Shown: positions 24,846 to 37,240 of the stretch, in pieces
Position numbering within the stretch: position 1 is the stretch's first letter
How the letters are laid out: each line of letters starts with the position of its first letter
Assembly: GCA_013398015.1 (NCBI GenBank)
Contig: VZRR01002778.1
Location: forward strand, 372,001 to 436,000
Origin: Oreocharis arfaki
Taxonomy: Eukaryota; Chordata; Aves; Passeriformes; Paramythiidae
Length of the DNA: 64,000 bases
Direction of reading: 5' to 3'
The notes under the pieces: model-generated
Database searches by the model: none
The model's input: the letters and a program-made list of their open reading frames with translations, nothing else
Told to the model about the DNA's origin: nothing
Program-made: the position numbers and the translations under genes

Positions 24846-27800
24846 TCGCCGCGGTGGCGGCGACGGTAGCGCTAAAGAAGCGGTGAGAGAAGCGGGGGAA
24901 GATACCCTTCTTTCATGCATAGCCATCCACGGGACACCCTCTCAGGGCGCCGCCTTCCCCGCGGCCGCGGAGAAGGGCTCGCTTATGGGAAGGTAAACTG
25001 GCGAGCGCTGAAGGGATGCTGGGGGCTCCCTTCCTTTTCCTATAAACCAGGTGTGAAAGTACTGAATAAACATATTCACCCCCCAGTCTTGCTCGGAACT
25101 CCTAGTAATCTCCCTAGGGAAATGCACCCCAGGACTGTAACGCTGTTGGCGTATTTGAGGTGACAGAGGCGCAGGAGAAGAAAGACGATGAAACGATTTG
25201 CTTGAGAACCACTGATCCTCACAGCGCTTCCAGGGCTTCCCCGCCGCAAACGCTGCTTGCCTGAGCTGCTGGGGAGTCCTCTCCCGCCTGCCTCAGCCTT
25301 CGCAGGATTCACAAGAGCCAGCTGGTGCGGGGAAGGCAGAAGACGCGTCTTCCGATTAAGGGGGGGAAAAGTTTTATTGTGCCGGATTATTTTAAAGGGT
25401 CTTTAAAGAAAATATATTTATGCTACAAAGAGGGCAGCATTTCGCGTGAATTGTCCGTAAAGCCTGAGGCACGTCCCGCTGTGAGCAGGGCATCCAGCCT
25501 AGGCTGAAGAGCAGGGGCTTTCCAGTAATCCCGTAGTTATTTACGCTGCAATTAGGACTCGTGTTGCAGCGTGTAGAGGTTGAGCGACCTTGAGCAGAGA
25601 AGCAGCTCAGAAGTTAGCATCGGCACTTTCATCGTCTCCTCTCTACCCCTTCCTCTCGTAAGGATGAGAAGAGGCATTTCTGCAGATGCTGTTAGGGTCT
25701 GGGCAGCTCTCTGGGACCAGCCGCTTTGGCACGATGCACTGCGTGCCTTTCTCGGGTATTTTAGTGATGTGTGGCTGCTGGGAGAGATCCCAGGCGTCGT
25801 CAGGACGCCGCCGGAGCGGGAGCCGGCCCCTCCGGCCGGCAGGGGGTGGTGCGGGCCCGGCCGCCAGCCCCGCGCCAGCCGGGAGCGGCTTCCCCGCCAG
25901 CGGCGCTGGGTGTGCCGGGCCGCGGGGCGAAGCGGCTCTGCACTTCGCTCCATCCCACAAGGTGGGCTTTCCTCGCAGTGCGAACCGTACAGACACCCTC
26001 CCACCAGCAGGAATACAAGGTGGGGGGCAAAGCTTCTGGGGGTCTCGGAAGTTCCCAGCTGATGACCTTGCCGTATTTGGGCACAGTAAAGAGCATCTCC
26101 CATATTGCTCCAAGTCGTGAAAGCTTTCATCAGTTTCTGGGTAGTTTCAGGAGAGGTGAAGTGCTCCACTCCTTTTCCCCTGGGCCGACACAGCTCCTCG
26201 CCAGACCAAAGAGACAGGGCACACAGATAGCTGGCAGCCAGAGGTCCTGAGGTGTTGAGTGGACTCTACCACACCAGAGTGCATGGAGGGCTTGTGTCAA
26301 GAATGTCAAATATGGTAGTAGCTTGTTGCAGCAGAGCTTGCCAAGAATTTTGGAAACCGGCTGAACACTTTCTTGATACTGGGTTTCCTCCATTATGACA
26401 GATGTATGCCTGTAAACATAAAAATAGTGACAACTTCCCTACTAATAAAAATCAAATGTGTTGTCTCTAAAGATAATAGTAATAATGACACTGAAAACAT
26501 ATACTATGTTATGTATAAAGCTGCTTTACACCTCAAATCAGGCATTAAATAAAAATCAAAATTTCTGTTATTTATTGCATCGTTTGTAATGAATTCTGAA
26601 TCATTTATCTTGATAATAGACATTTTGAAAGGTGATTTTGTGAAAAGCTCAACAAGTATCATATGTGCAACACCTGCTAATGAAGGTAGGTGTGCTTCCC
26701 CATACTAGTCCGTGCATGAAACCTTGAAGAAAGTAATCAGTATGAAAAACAGAGACTGCTTGTCCAGAGGTTTTGAGCTGTTCTGGTTTCCCTTTGATCT
26801 GTCTCATCTCTCTCAGATACGTACAAAAACTTTCCTCTGACTTTTTAACTCATAAGCCTACTACTCCTTTTGTTTTAAAGGAGTAGTACTGAAAACACAA
26901 ACTAAATAATTCTGTCATAGTTGCGCTGTAGTCTTGGGTTTAGTGTTGTGAAGGGCTTTCTGTTACCTAAAGTATATGCAAGTCTATACCTACATTTTGA
27001 ACCTACATGAAACTGGTTGGTCTGTATGAGTATTATGCATTTTATACAAACTGTGTAGTTTATATATATGTACAAAGGATGACGAATTAACTTATTTTGC
27101 ATTTACTGTATTTAAAAACTATGTTGAGGCATGTAATGGCTTGAAATTGTCTGAGTGTCATTTTCAAAGAAGAGTTGGAAGGCATTTGTGTTTGTTGGAT
27201 GCTGTTGACTTGTGATTTGCATTGACATTGGATAGAATATTACAGATTTTGTCCTTCACATTTTCTTATTCGACTCATAATTCCTCTAATGTGTATCACA
27301 ACCGTTTCTCTTTTGTTTAGCAACCACAATTTGTGTACAGTCTTAGAGGGAGATAGTATTTCTTGTAGTGTGTAAACCACTGATACTTCTCTGAAGGAAA
27401 GTTGGTTTGTAATAGAATGTATGATAACAGTGAGATTATTAATAGGGTGGATTATAAAACATCCTGGAAGCCATTTATTATTTGAAAGCACTGGTTCAGT
27501 GAGAATTCTTCATTACAATCCCAAGATGTTTGATTAATAGTGTGCTTAAGTGTCTTGAAATTACCACTTTTAATATGCAAAAGAATTAAACTTTATTTCT
27601 GAATAATCTTGTAAATGTTAGCTGATTTTTTTTATTTAGTTCATGAGGGAATATATATAGTCTGTTTACAGTTTTACATTTCCTGGTGATACGAAACTAC
27701 TGACTTAACATAGCATGAAACTGGTCACAGAAGAGGTTTTTGGGACAATAGTCTTCCAGTGCAATTTATGTAATTTGTAAAATATCTGATAAATTCAAAC

Positions 27801-30800
27801 AAGGAAACCACAAAAGTTTAAACAAGGGTTAGTTTTGTGGTCTTAAAGATGTAAATCACTTCAGTATTTAAAAACAGGAGAACTAACACCCTGAGGAATT
27901 CTGTAATTTTTAATTTATTTATGTTTTAAAAGAAGGAGCCAGTGAAATTCATGTGCTTGTTGTGGTGTGGGTGGGCTTTTGATGATTTGGTAGGTGGTTT
28001 TATTTGTGTTTAAAGTCAGTTACTCCATAATGGAAAGTGTAGTACTCTGTAACACTCAACATACTCTTATGAAATTCTGTTTCATTTATTGACGTCTTCT
28101 GCTTGGGACATGGACATCTTAGTGTGGATATTAAAGGATTTGTCTTTTTAATGCAAAACTGTCTCTCTCCTATCCTTCTTTAGTCCCTCCAAGAAACCTT
28201 CATGGTTTACTAGGGTCCTTTCAGCAATACTCAATAAAGACAATTAACCTTTGCATCCACAGCCAAAGCCTTCATCCTTTAAACCACTCTTTATGGAAGG
28301 TCAAGCTAAAATGGTTTTAAAGTAATATACATGCAAATTCCTTTTCTCTGTGTTTCTATTGCGGGATTTCCTCTCCATCTCTCAATATGTATAAAGACTA
28401 GACAGAGTCCAGGAGGCTGGAGAGAATTCTCTGCATAAGATATAGTTGTTCAGCAGACATAGAAAAGAGGTCAAGACAATGGCAGTGCTCTCACTATACG
28501 CTTTGGGAATCATTCCTGTACTATCACTGCAGAGAGTCCATATAACCTGTGGCCAAGCTTTTTGACATTGTACATTAAAGCTTTGCTAAGCTCAACACTC
28601 TTTAAATGGAAAATACATCAAAATCTGAAAGGTTGTTTAAAGGGAAAAAAACACTTTATCTTCCTGTTCTTCTTGATTTTGGGAAAAATACTGTGTTTTC
28701 CTCTGCCACTTATTCTGCACTTAAAAAAAAGATGAAAGAGATTAGCAAAACATTTCTTTCTTGCTGAAAGAAAGTGTGTGATGCTACTGTAATTTGGGTC
28801 GTTTCTATAGGTCTGGGTGTAAGATTTGGAGCCAATGTATAACTCATGCTAGAGCCTTTCAAAGATAAATCTCTAATGTGAAGACATATTTGTGAGTCCC
28901 AGTCATGCTTTCCTACACATTCCTTAACCTTTTGCAGGCTGATGTTGTTTTCCCATCTTCCTGATAGGCCAGGAGTAAGATTGCTTGTAAATCAATATTT
29001 ACTTAAAGTGAAGTGTTACGGCAAAAATGTCACAAGAGACATTTCCTGTGAAATCATTTCACCTTCTGGTATTTCATATAAATTTTGTAAATCCATATCT
29101 AACATAGTTGTTTCTGTGTCCTCTAAAGATACGGCATTCCAAAGGACAAAGATAAGGATTCAAATAATGATAGTAACAAAAGGCACTCTGAGTTAACGAG
29201 TAGACACTTTTCTTACTTTGACATGGGAGTTCCCCATAGGGAAAGTACTGTCATTTTCTTTTCTCCTTCAAAAGAAACCTGGAGAACATGGCTTAGAAGT
29301 TGTACTATTTCCTTTATTTTGAAACACTTTGTACATTTAAAGAGCTTACAGAAATGTTCTTAATGCTCTGTAGTACTTTTGACTACAGCCATGTATAATG
29401 CATTGTAAAGCCAGAATTACTTAACAGTCCAAGAAGGAAGACACATTTATCTACTAAGCCATCTGATCCTCTGCTAATTCTTAGATATGGCATGTTAACT
29501 CTTTGATCCACAACAAAACCCTTCTTTGTGAAGAAAGATGTTGTGAGGTTGCTATCCACCAACACGGGGTTTTGTTCCTTGTCACAGGAAGGAATGACTG
29601 TTGGCTAAGCCACAACAGTGAGAGACACAAAATGTGAGGCTTTATTCTCGGCAGTATTACTGCAGCTAATCACACAAGACCAGATTTACAGAGGTACTGA
29701 GTAAGTCAAAGCAAGCTTCTGGTGTTCAGCAACTTTAATAAAAAAAGTATTCTTTCTGTACGTACCTTCCTATACCTCTAGCTAACACATTAAGGAGGAT
29801 TGTGTGATATAAACCTTGTGTATTTGTACTGCAAAAAGTAATATTTATTTTATTTTCATTTATTACTGAAAAGTAATAAATGAAGACAGTATCTTTCTGC
29901 AATTTAAAATTAGCAGTACTTTGTTGAGTCACTGCAGTTACATCAGCAAAAGCTCATCAGTGATATGCCTAAAAATTGGTGCCATAAGCAGTAGAAAGCC
30001 TCAGGCATAAAAATCTGGCCTTCAGCCATATTTCTCTGTTGTAGCAGTTTTCTTCAGTTCATGTGGGCAGCATGGTCTGGAATTTATAGGTTCTACCTTC
30101 CTGCTCCTACAACTCTTGAACAAATTGTGTTAGTAAACAGAGGCTGCCACTACTGAAAAATCACATCCTTTCCACTTTGTATTAAGGTAACTGTATACAT
30201 TTAGTGGTAGCACATAAAGTGAAAACAGAATTAATTTAAATTTGTGCTTTCTAAATGCATTGTTCTTTGTACCATGATCAGGGTGGAGAGTATAGATTGT
30301 TGGATCAGGCCCACAAAGGCTTTTTTGTTGTTTTTGCTCTTCAAGGTCAGGGTTGATGATACGTCTGCTTCTTGGTTATGTAGGTCTTCTACACAAAATT
30401 GTTCATAAGTTATTTTGAGTGGGATTCAAGAAAGGGGAAGAACTTCCTAACTTCATATTGAACACAAACAGTGCAATTGCCCAGGTATGCTGGGACCTGT
30501 AGTTGAGAAAATAATGCTGTAAGCCACTGAAATTACTGAAAGCATTCTTTCCAGATGAAGTTAATTAGTAATACTAAATTTTGTTATTTCTAGTTAAAGC
30601 TACTCCACACGCACTAAGCACTCTGTAAAGAGCTTTGCCCTTTAACTGATTGAAGAAAAGTGTATGAACTGTGTTAGAGGAAGGTTTCATGTTTGCTTAA
30701 CTTAGACTTTCATTTAACCAATTTCCAACATGTGTGAAACAAAACCAAAAGTAAAAACATCAGTAGAGCCTTTACTGCTTTATGAGCTAGTGAGTTTCTG

Positions 30801-31791
30801 AACATAGATCAACAGAGATGACAAAGGTTGAAAGGCAGTCTAAAACTTCATGGGCTACCTATAATAAAGGGGAAGAGAGCTAGTTGAATTAAGCCTCAGA
30901 ATCTGGGTTTTACATTGCCTTCAATTTAAACCCTTGTATTGGAAAGGGTGTTAAATCTGAACTCAGAAAGGTGCTCAGCTGCCACACATCCAGCCTGCCT
31001 GCTCTGTGGTGAGGGGGGTCAGGGCTGGGCAGCCCCCTCTCCACTCTGTCTTTCCTGATTGAACTTGAGGGTCGGGCAAAAAATGGTTTGGTTGTAAGTA
31101 GCTTTAGAAGTAGTCAAGCCATTACCAGGTTCACTGTGAGAGTTCCAAGTCCTGTTTTCCAGGATCATTCATTATTTCCCTTAGGAGCTGCTACAGGGAA
31201 GGTGCCTACAAGGCAAGCGAGAGGAACCCACAAAGACCCCACTTCACCCACAAGGCACAAAGCGCTTCAGTTTTCCCTTGTCCTGCTGCTTAGGCACATG
31301 AAACTAATTACATTCGCTTCCATATTTCCCTTCTGGATGAAGAGGAGTATTTTATGGCTTATGCTGCTTTAGGGACATTGATATCCATCCCCTAGATATA
31401 CTGAATTCTCCTGGTGACCCCAGTGAGGGTGCTAAAAGGTGATTTCTTTGCAAACATGAGTTTAGCACACAATAGTGACCCCAGTGGCTTCCACTGGATA
31501 AGTGGCCGAATGAGGTAAAAAATGCCTGGGTCTTCCTTTTAACATGATTTTTTTTTTTAATGCTAGCTTAAACTACATACATTTTAAACAGTAAAAGGAG
31601 ACTGTGACTCAGTTTGGAGGGGTTGTTTCTGTTGTGAAGAAAAGATTGAGCCAGTTTTCTGTATTCAAAGTGACTGCTTGGTCATCAGAGTCCTGTAGAA
31701 CCTCTAAAGATGTGGATTGCAGTCCATACAGAAAATTGATTAATTCTGCCAAGTTTGTAAGGCTTCAGGTGATGTGTAAGGATTCAGTCTG

Positions 31792-31795
<4 letters not shown>

Positions 31796-31854
<59 letters not shown>
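31796..31854. repeat. 59-base T run followed by G-rich sequence and an isolated N
   Basis: Fifty-nine consecutive T, then CTCTCT, a G-rich stretch, and one N at 31888. Very long homopolymers in raw assemblies are often wrong in length. A retrocopy poly(A) on the minus strand is possible, but I recognise no parent gene to its right. Confidence 0.8.
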
Positions 31855-34800
31855 CTCTCTGGGCGGGGGGGGTGGTTTTTTATTACCNGCAGGCTGGCTG
31901 TTGTAAATCCCATTCACCATGTAATATATGTGTGAGGAAGGAAGTTGAATGGTCTGTGTCTCAATAAATGGCAGAGAGAATTTCAGCATGCATTACAAAA
32001 AGAATGGAAGTTTTTCCAAGAAGATTACTTAGCATTAAAGCTGAAACTCATGGCATCATTCATTACTTGAAATAGTTTGAAAATTAGCTCTGAATAAGTA
32101 CAAACTAGGAGCTACTCACTATAAAAATCCATTCCTCCAAAATGACACAAAATCTTAATCCTCTCAGAAGTTTAGAGCAGTTCAGGCAAAAAGAAGACAA
32201 AAATTGAGATCAAGATCCATTCGTGTTTCTTTTTTTTAGCTTGAGTCATCACCAACAGATGGTAAATACTCTGTAGAAATCACTCAGCTGAGTTACTCCA
32301 GTTTATGGGGTTCCTAAGGTATCTACCCTTAGTCCTAACTTCTAATACTCTTTGTCAGAACCTCAGTTTCCTCTGAAGGATCTGTCAGGTATCAGCATGC
32401 AGGGTTGTGTGTAATTATGCATTTAGGTACAGTACCTGATATGCAAATATTGGTAATAATTGTCTTCCCTTTTATTTCTTCTGAAACAATAGGATTTACT
32501 CCTAGCACAAGACTGCCTAGCTGTGTCAAGCTTTATAGGTTGTTGCAGAAATAGCAAGCAACAAGCTGGTATTGACTGTCACTTCCTGTAGGACTCGAAT
32601 TGATGTTTACTATTTCAGATACACATCAGTTTAGAAATACTCTATGTGCCATTTCCCGATGATTCCTGCAGTTGAGCAGGCATGAGATGAATGCAAAAAC
32701 TGTCCATCGTATAGACTCATGTTCCCACTTAATCTTCATGCAGAGAAAATTATTCTTCCCTTTCATCAATGTTTTATTAGATTTTCCTGAAAAGCTGGCA
32801 GAAGAATATAATTTTTCAGAGGACTAACAAGTTACTTAGTGTGTGCTGTTTCCCCAGCACTGGCATTGACATTGTCATTTCTGTAAGTATATCTTGTTTT
32901 CAGGGGAGTGAGTTACTATTTTTAGAATTGATCTCGTACCTTTCTTCGTTTCTCCCCCAGCTCACTAGGTGCAAGTGAGTATGTGATTGGAAAATGATCT
33001 GTTTGTTCAGAAGAGACCCCTCCCTAGTTAAGCTCCCTGTTTTGTTCAGTATTATTTTAGATGAGGTAGATAAAATTGGCTGTTCATGCAAATATGTCAT
33101 CAACTCAGTCTAGCAAGACCACTTGTGCTATTGCTTAATGAAATTATGAGATTGTGAGTAGTGTCTCTGTGTCTCATGATAAAATTCCCATCATACTGCT
33201 GACAGGCATAAAACAGAAGGCACCCTTTGCTGAGGTGCTGTCTATGCTATTGAACTCAGACTTTTGCAAGCCTTGATCAATGAATGAATGTACCTAGTAG
33301 GCAGAAAATTGCAGCATGATGAGCAGGGCAAAGAGGGAGCACTAGGAGAGCTCTGCTGAAGCCTAGCACCTGATATGTCAAGAATTATAGATTATATTGA
33401 GTAAAATTTATTTTGGTTTTGGGCATATGCTGCTGCATCAGACTACAATGCTTTATTTTGTAATTGCCAATGCGGTTTAGAATAGCCAAGTGGAATGTAA
33501 AGATTTGAAGCTGAAAGGGAAGGCTGAGGGGTGCAATAACAAATGACAGCACAGTGATGGTGTGCTGAGGTGGTGACAAACTGAATCAGAAGGCTGTATG
33601 GCTCTCTGCACTATTGCTGGTGCCACATGGACATATCTTGATTATTCACCAGTTATTACTATGTTTTGCAATTTTTAAGACACAGCATAACCCTGTGTTT
33701 TGTGCTAATATTACTATTTAGTAAGTAATGTGTCTGTGGCATGTGTAACATTTAAAGCATGTGGGAAAAAAAAAGAGTGAAATGTATTTGTTGGGGTGCT
33801 AGAAAACTCAAATTACTTACTCAGAAAATTTGTAGGAAGCCCATATCTGGGGACATGGGCCTGCACAGGAGGTGATTGGGCCAGAAAATCTCAGAACCTA
33901 TGAAAGCAGATTAAATTACTGTCCCAACAGAATGTTACCACTGAATTGGTATGCAGTGTGTTTTAGGGTGTACTTGCAGTTGACAAGGCATCTTTGTACG
34001 TGGGCTCTTTTACATTTTAAATTATGGATTTCTTTAATGATTGATAACAATGCCAAAATATCCTGTAGCATTGACGTGTACTTCATGCCTCTTGTGACTC
34101 CTCCCAGATAAAGCCAGCAGAATGGAGGAGGGAACAGGAGAGATAACAAGATGCAAATCTACTGGAAGAAGCCAATAGCACGATGTGAGCCAGGTGAAGG
34201 TGCCTTTCACTGTCTTACCCAAGTTGTTTCAACTCAGTACTGTGCTCTTCTCTCACCCTCGTTTGACCTACCAGCCAGTTGCACAGATTGACTGCCCAAT
34301 TTTTCTAGCAGCGATAAATTTTATTTTTAGGGGACCCAAACACTTTCAAACAAGATCCAAAGTACAGTACAGCTGACTCAGCAGTGATTCAGAGGTAGTA
34401 AGCTCTGTTGAGGGGGCTGGCAGTGGCAGCTGGTGTCTGGAGCATCTTAGGTTGGATCATCCCTCACAAAACAGGATGGTTGTAACAGTGTTAAGTGCCC
34501 ATTCTGTGTATGATATTTTCCAGATATGTGTATGATGAGTTGCCACTACTGATATTATTCCAGAATTTGGCCCAAGAATCACAGTGTAAGGTCAGATGTT
34601 TGGATCACAGTACACAAATTGCCTGCTTGCTGCTGCAGACAGTTATGATGGCAGTTATATTTCTTGGGTTTTTTAAATTATTTACAGTAATTTTTTTCTT
34701 CTAATCTCGTAAACGGAAAAAAAGGTGAAATTTTCAGTATGAAAATACTGTTTTCTACATGAGGAAGTTAAATACTTATTTCCAGTTCAAATAAATCCTA

Positions 34801-36479
34801 CTTTCCCTTACCTTGCAATGATGTAGTGTTCACTCCATCTGTATTTTTACCCTAGTAACATACAAATAATTGTTTTTTACTAAATGGATTATATGAAACA
34901 GATTTAAATGTAACCTTAAAGCATAAAAGAAGAAGCGGGAAAACAGAGTTAAACTTTCAAATCAATCGGTTTAATTCTGAACACAGCAATTGCTTCTGCT
35001 GTCAGCAGGAATAAAGTTTACTGCTGTTGGAAACTTGTAAAAAGTCAGATGTATTCCTATAAAATGCCTTGTCAACTGTGAGTAAACCAGACCACACGTT
35101 TCAAAAACCAAACATCTCCTTATTTTAGTGTCTATAAGGTTTGTGTTCTAAACACCTGCTCAGAGGTTGTTATGAGAATGTGAATTGAACAAAGAGAAGG
35201 AAATGCTGTATTCCTAAATGGCAGAGAAATCCTGCTTATTGACCTTCTGAACTGCCTCAACCAGAATACACAAGATTCAGTTGTTTATCTAAGGGGCAGC
35301 CAAGACATGACTATATTCAATGCTGAACTAAGATTAATATGGATGTCTTTGTAATTATTACATCTGAATAAAACTAATCCTTATATCAATACAAGTTGTA
35401 TCACAATTAAGTATTAATGATGGATACAATCCCAGCTTTTTATTGAAAGAAAAAAACCTGTGAACCTTTCAAGGGAAGAGAAGACAGGAGGAGGAATAAT
35501 TATTTGTCTGCTCAATTTATTCTGTTTTAATCTAGAGCCAATTAAAATAACTAATTTTTTTAAAATCTGCCTTTAAAAGACATACCTTTGAAAAGAGAGA
35601 TAAAATTGTAATGCATCCCTCATGTAACCGTCAGTATCAGTATCAGTTCGATGGGTAGTTTGCTTCTATTGGCACCTTCTGAAAAAACGAAACAAATGAA
35701 AACCTCAAAGCTGTAAACTTCCACAGTCCAGGGCTAAGGATGAGATGGTAGTGCTAGTTACTGGGATAAATCAGGTGCTACTAACAAATAACAAAATTTC
35801 AATACCAAAGGGTAATAATATCATCGTCAGTAGCTCTTGAAAAAGACCTGGCTGCCTAAAGGCAACTTAATTTTAAACACTGAGACAAGTCAATCAGTAT
35901 ACACATAAAAATATGCATTGAGGGGTGCAGTTTGCGTTCATTAGAGGCTAGTTTTTTCTTTCTAACCTGTGAGATCTTGAATTCTTTTGTTTGCTTATTC
36001 AGGAATGCAGGCACAGGTGCATTACTTTGTAGGGTATGGGCCTGCTTGTTGCTGGTTACTGGGTAGAGAAAGAGAGTTTCTAGGTGAAGTACAAGACACA
36101 GAGAAATAGCTTTCTACTCAAAATTCTGTGCTTTCTGTCCTAGTCTTAAACATCTTTCTCACAAGACTTTGTCTGGAAGTAGGGGGATGTCAATGATCTG
36201 GATGTGTGTCAGCTCAGCCAATGTCCATTGACTGTGGCCTGAGAGGTTAGAAGGTGGGCCCATTTCCCATTTTTACGTTTTTCAGTATCAAAACTGATAG
36301 CCTGTAGCATTTTAAGTGGCTAAGGGCACAGCAAAATACTGAGATGTCAGTAAAGCTATCTCAGTGGTTTTGGGAACACTATCCTGGATCATGAATAAAT
36401 GGATGTTTCTGATTCTGACCAAATGCCAACAATTTTGGCAAGGTTGTATCAAGGATAAAAAAACCCTATAGAATTTAAC

Positions 36480-36496
36480 TTTTTTTTTTTTTTTTT
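36480..36496. repeat. Poly(T) run
   Basis: Seventeen consecutive T bases. Confidence 0.9.
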
Positions 36497-37010
36497 AAAT
36501 TAAAATGTCTTTTATGAGCTCCAAGTGTATTTTTGTGTTTCATGGTGCAGAGACGAACCCGTTTTCACTTGACACTCTTTGTTACACCTTGTGCTTTGAA
36601 TATGCTCTGATTAGATTTATTGTGTAAATATCTACATAGGCTGCTAGAGAAGGTGTATCTGTTCATGATCACAGGGTAAATTATGAGAAGTATTATTTCC
36701 TAGACATCTATTTTGACTGTCAGCCTCAGAAAGAAAATAACTCTTGTCCTTTTAAGTCACATGGAAGGATATGATTTATGGATGATAGTATAGTTGCCCA
36801 TTGACTTCTGGAAAGAAATACAGCAAACCTGATTTTAGATGTGATTTAGAACCTAAGGAATACAGGGAAATTACAGTTTTATCAAGGGCATTGGTCTCAA
36901 AACTTTTCAGAACAGTTGTTTTGAAATGCTGTCACTAGGTAGGCCAAATAATTAATACTACAGCAAAGTATCAGTGAAAAAAAAATTGGTGACAAAATAT
37001 CATATCACAG

Positions 37011-37240
37011 CATCATAGAATAGTTCGGATTGGAAGGGACCTTTAAAAGTCACCTAGTCCAACTCCTCTGCAAAGAGCAAGGGCATCTTCAGCTGGGCTA
37101 GGCTGTTCCGGGCCCCACTGAACCTGACCTTGACTGTTTCCAGGGATGGGGCAACTACCACCTCTCTGTGCAACCTGTTCCAGTGTTTCACTGTCCTCTT
37201 TGTAAAAGACATTTTCCTCATATATTGCATCAAGTTTTTA
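37011..37240 (-). mobile_element. CR1 LINE 3'-end fragment
   Basis: Reads on the plus strand as the antisense of an avian CR1 3' end: CATAGAAT-type terminus, then GGATTGGAAGGGACCTTTAA, AGTCCAACTCC, GGGATGGGGCAACTACCACC and CCTGTTCCAGTG. The match to the family is strong, with moderate divergence. It is 5'-truncated near 37240, as most CR1 copies are. Confidence 0.92.

Larger units (their letters stand above)
22990..25965. promoter_or_regulatory. CpG-island block, likely promoter / first-exon region
   Basis: This is the only part of the window with dense CpG. The densest pieces are about 23020-23240, 24526-25020 and 25780-25960, against AT-rich flanks of many kilobases. Such islands mark promoters of housekeeping or developmental genes in birds. 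The block holds a G-quadruplex motif, a p53-type paired motif, a GC box with a TATA-like box, and a sequence gap. Transcription direction is not settled. No open frame in it looks like a real protein, so any exon here is probably 5' untranslated or non-coding RNA. The gene is not identified. Confidence 0.7.
25966..37010. other. Non-coding AT-rich DNA, no gene seen
   Basis: Apart from the T run at 31796 (separate entry) and a GT-rich tract at 27957-28010, no repeat family or coding frame was recognised. A minus-strand open frame at 26130-26393 and the plus-strand frame at 31088-31372 have no domain. ATGCAAAT octamers occur at 28331, 32441, 33086 and 34151, about as often as expected by chance. 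Confidence 0.5.

Noticed and set aside
25836..25850. CTCF-like match in the CpG block
   Set aside because: It lacks the invariant C of the GGC core and lies in GC-rich DNA where such matches are common.
25552..26250. Several overlapping 140-205 codon frames on both strands
   Set aside because: Open in many frames at once because the DNA is GC-rich. Composition is Pro/Arg/Gly/Ala and no domain is visible.
28331..34158. Four ATGCAAAT octamers
   Set aside because: About the number expected by chance in this composition.
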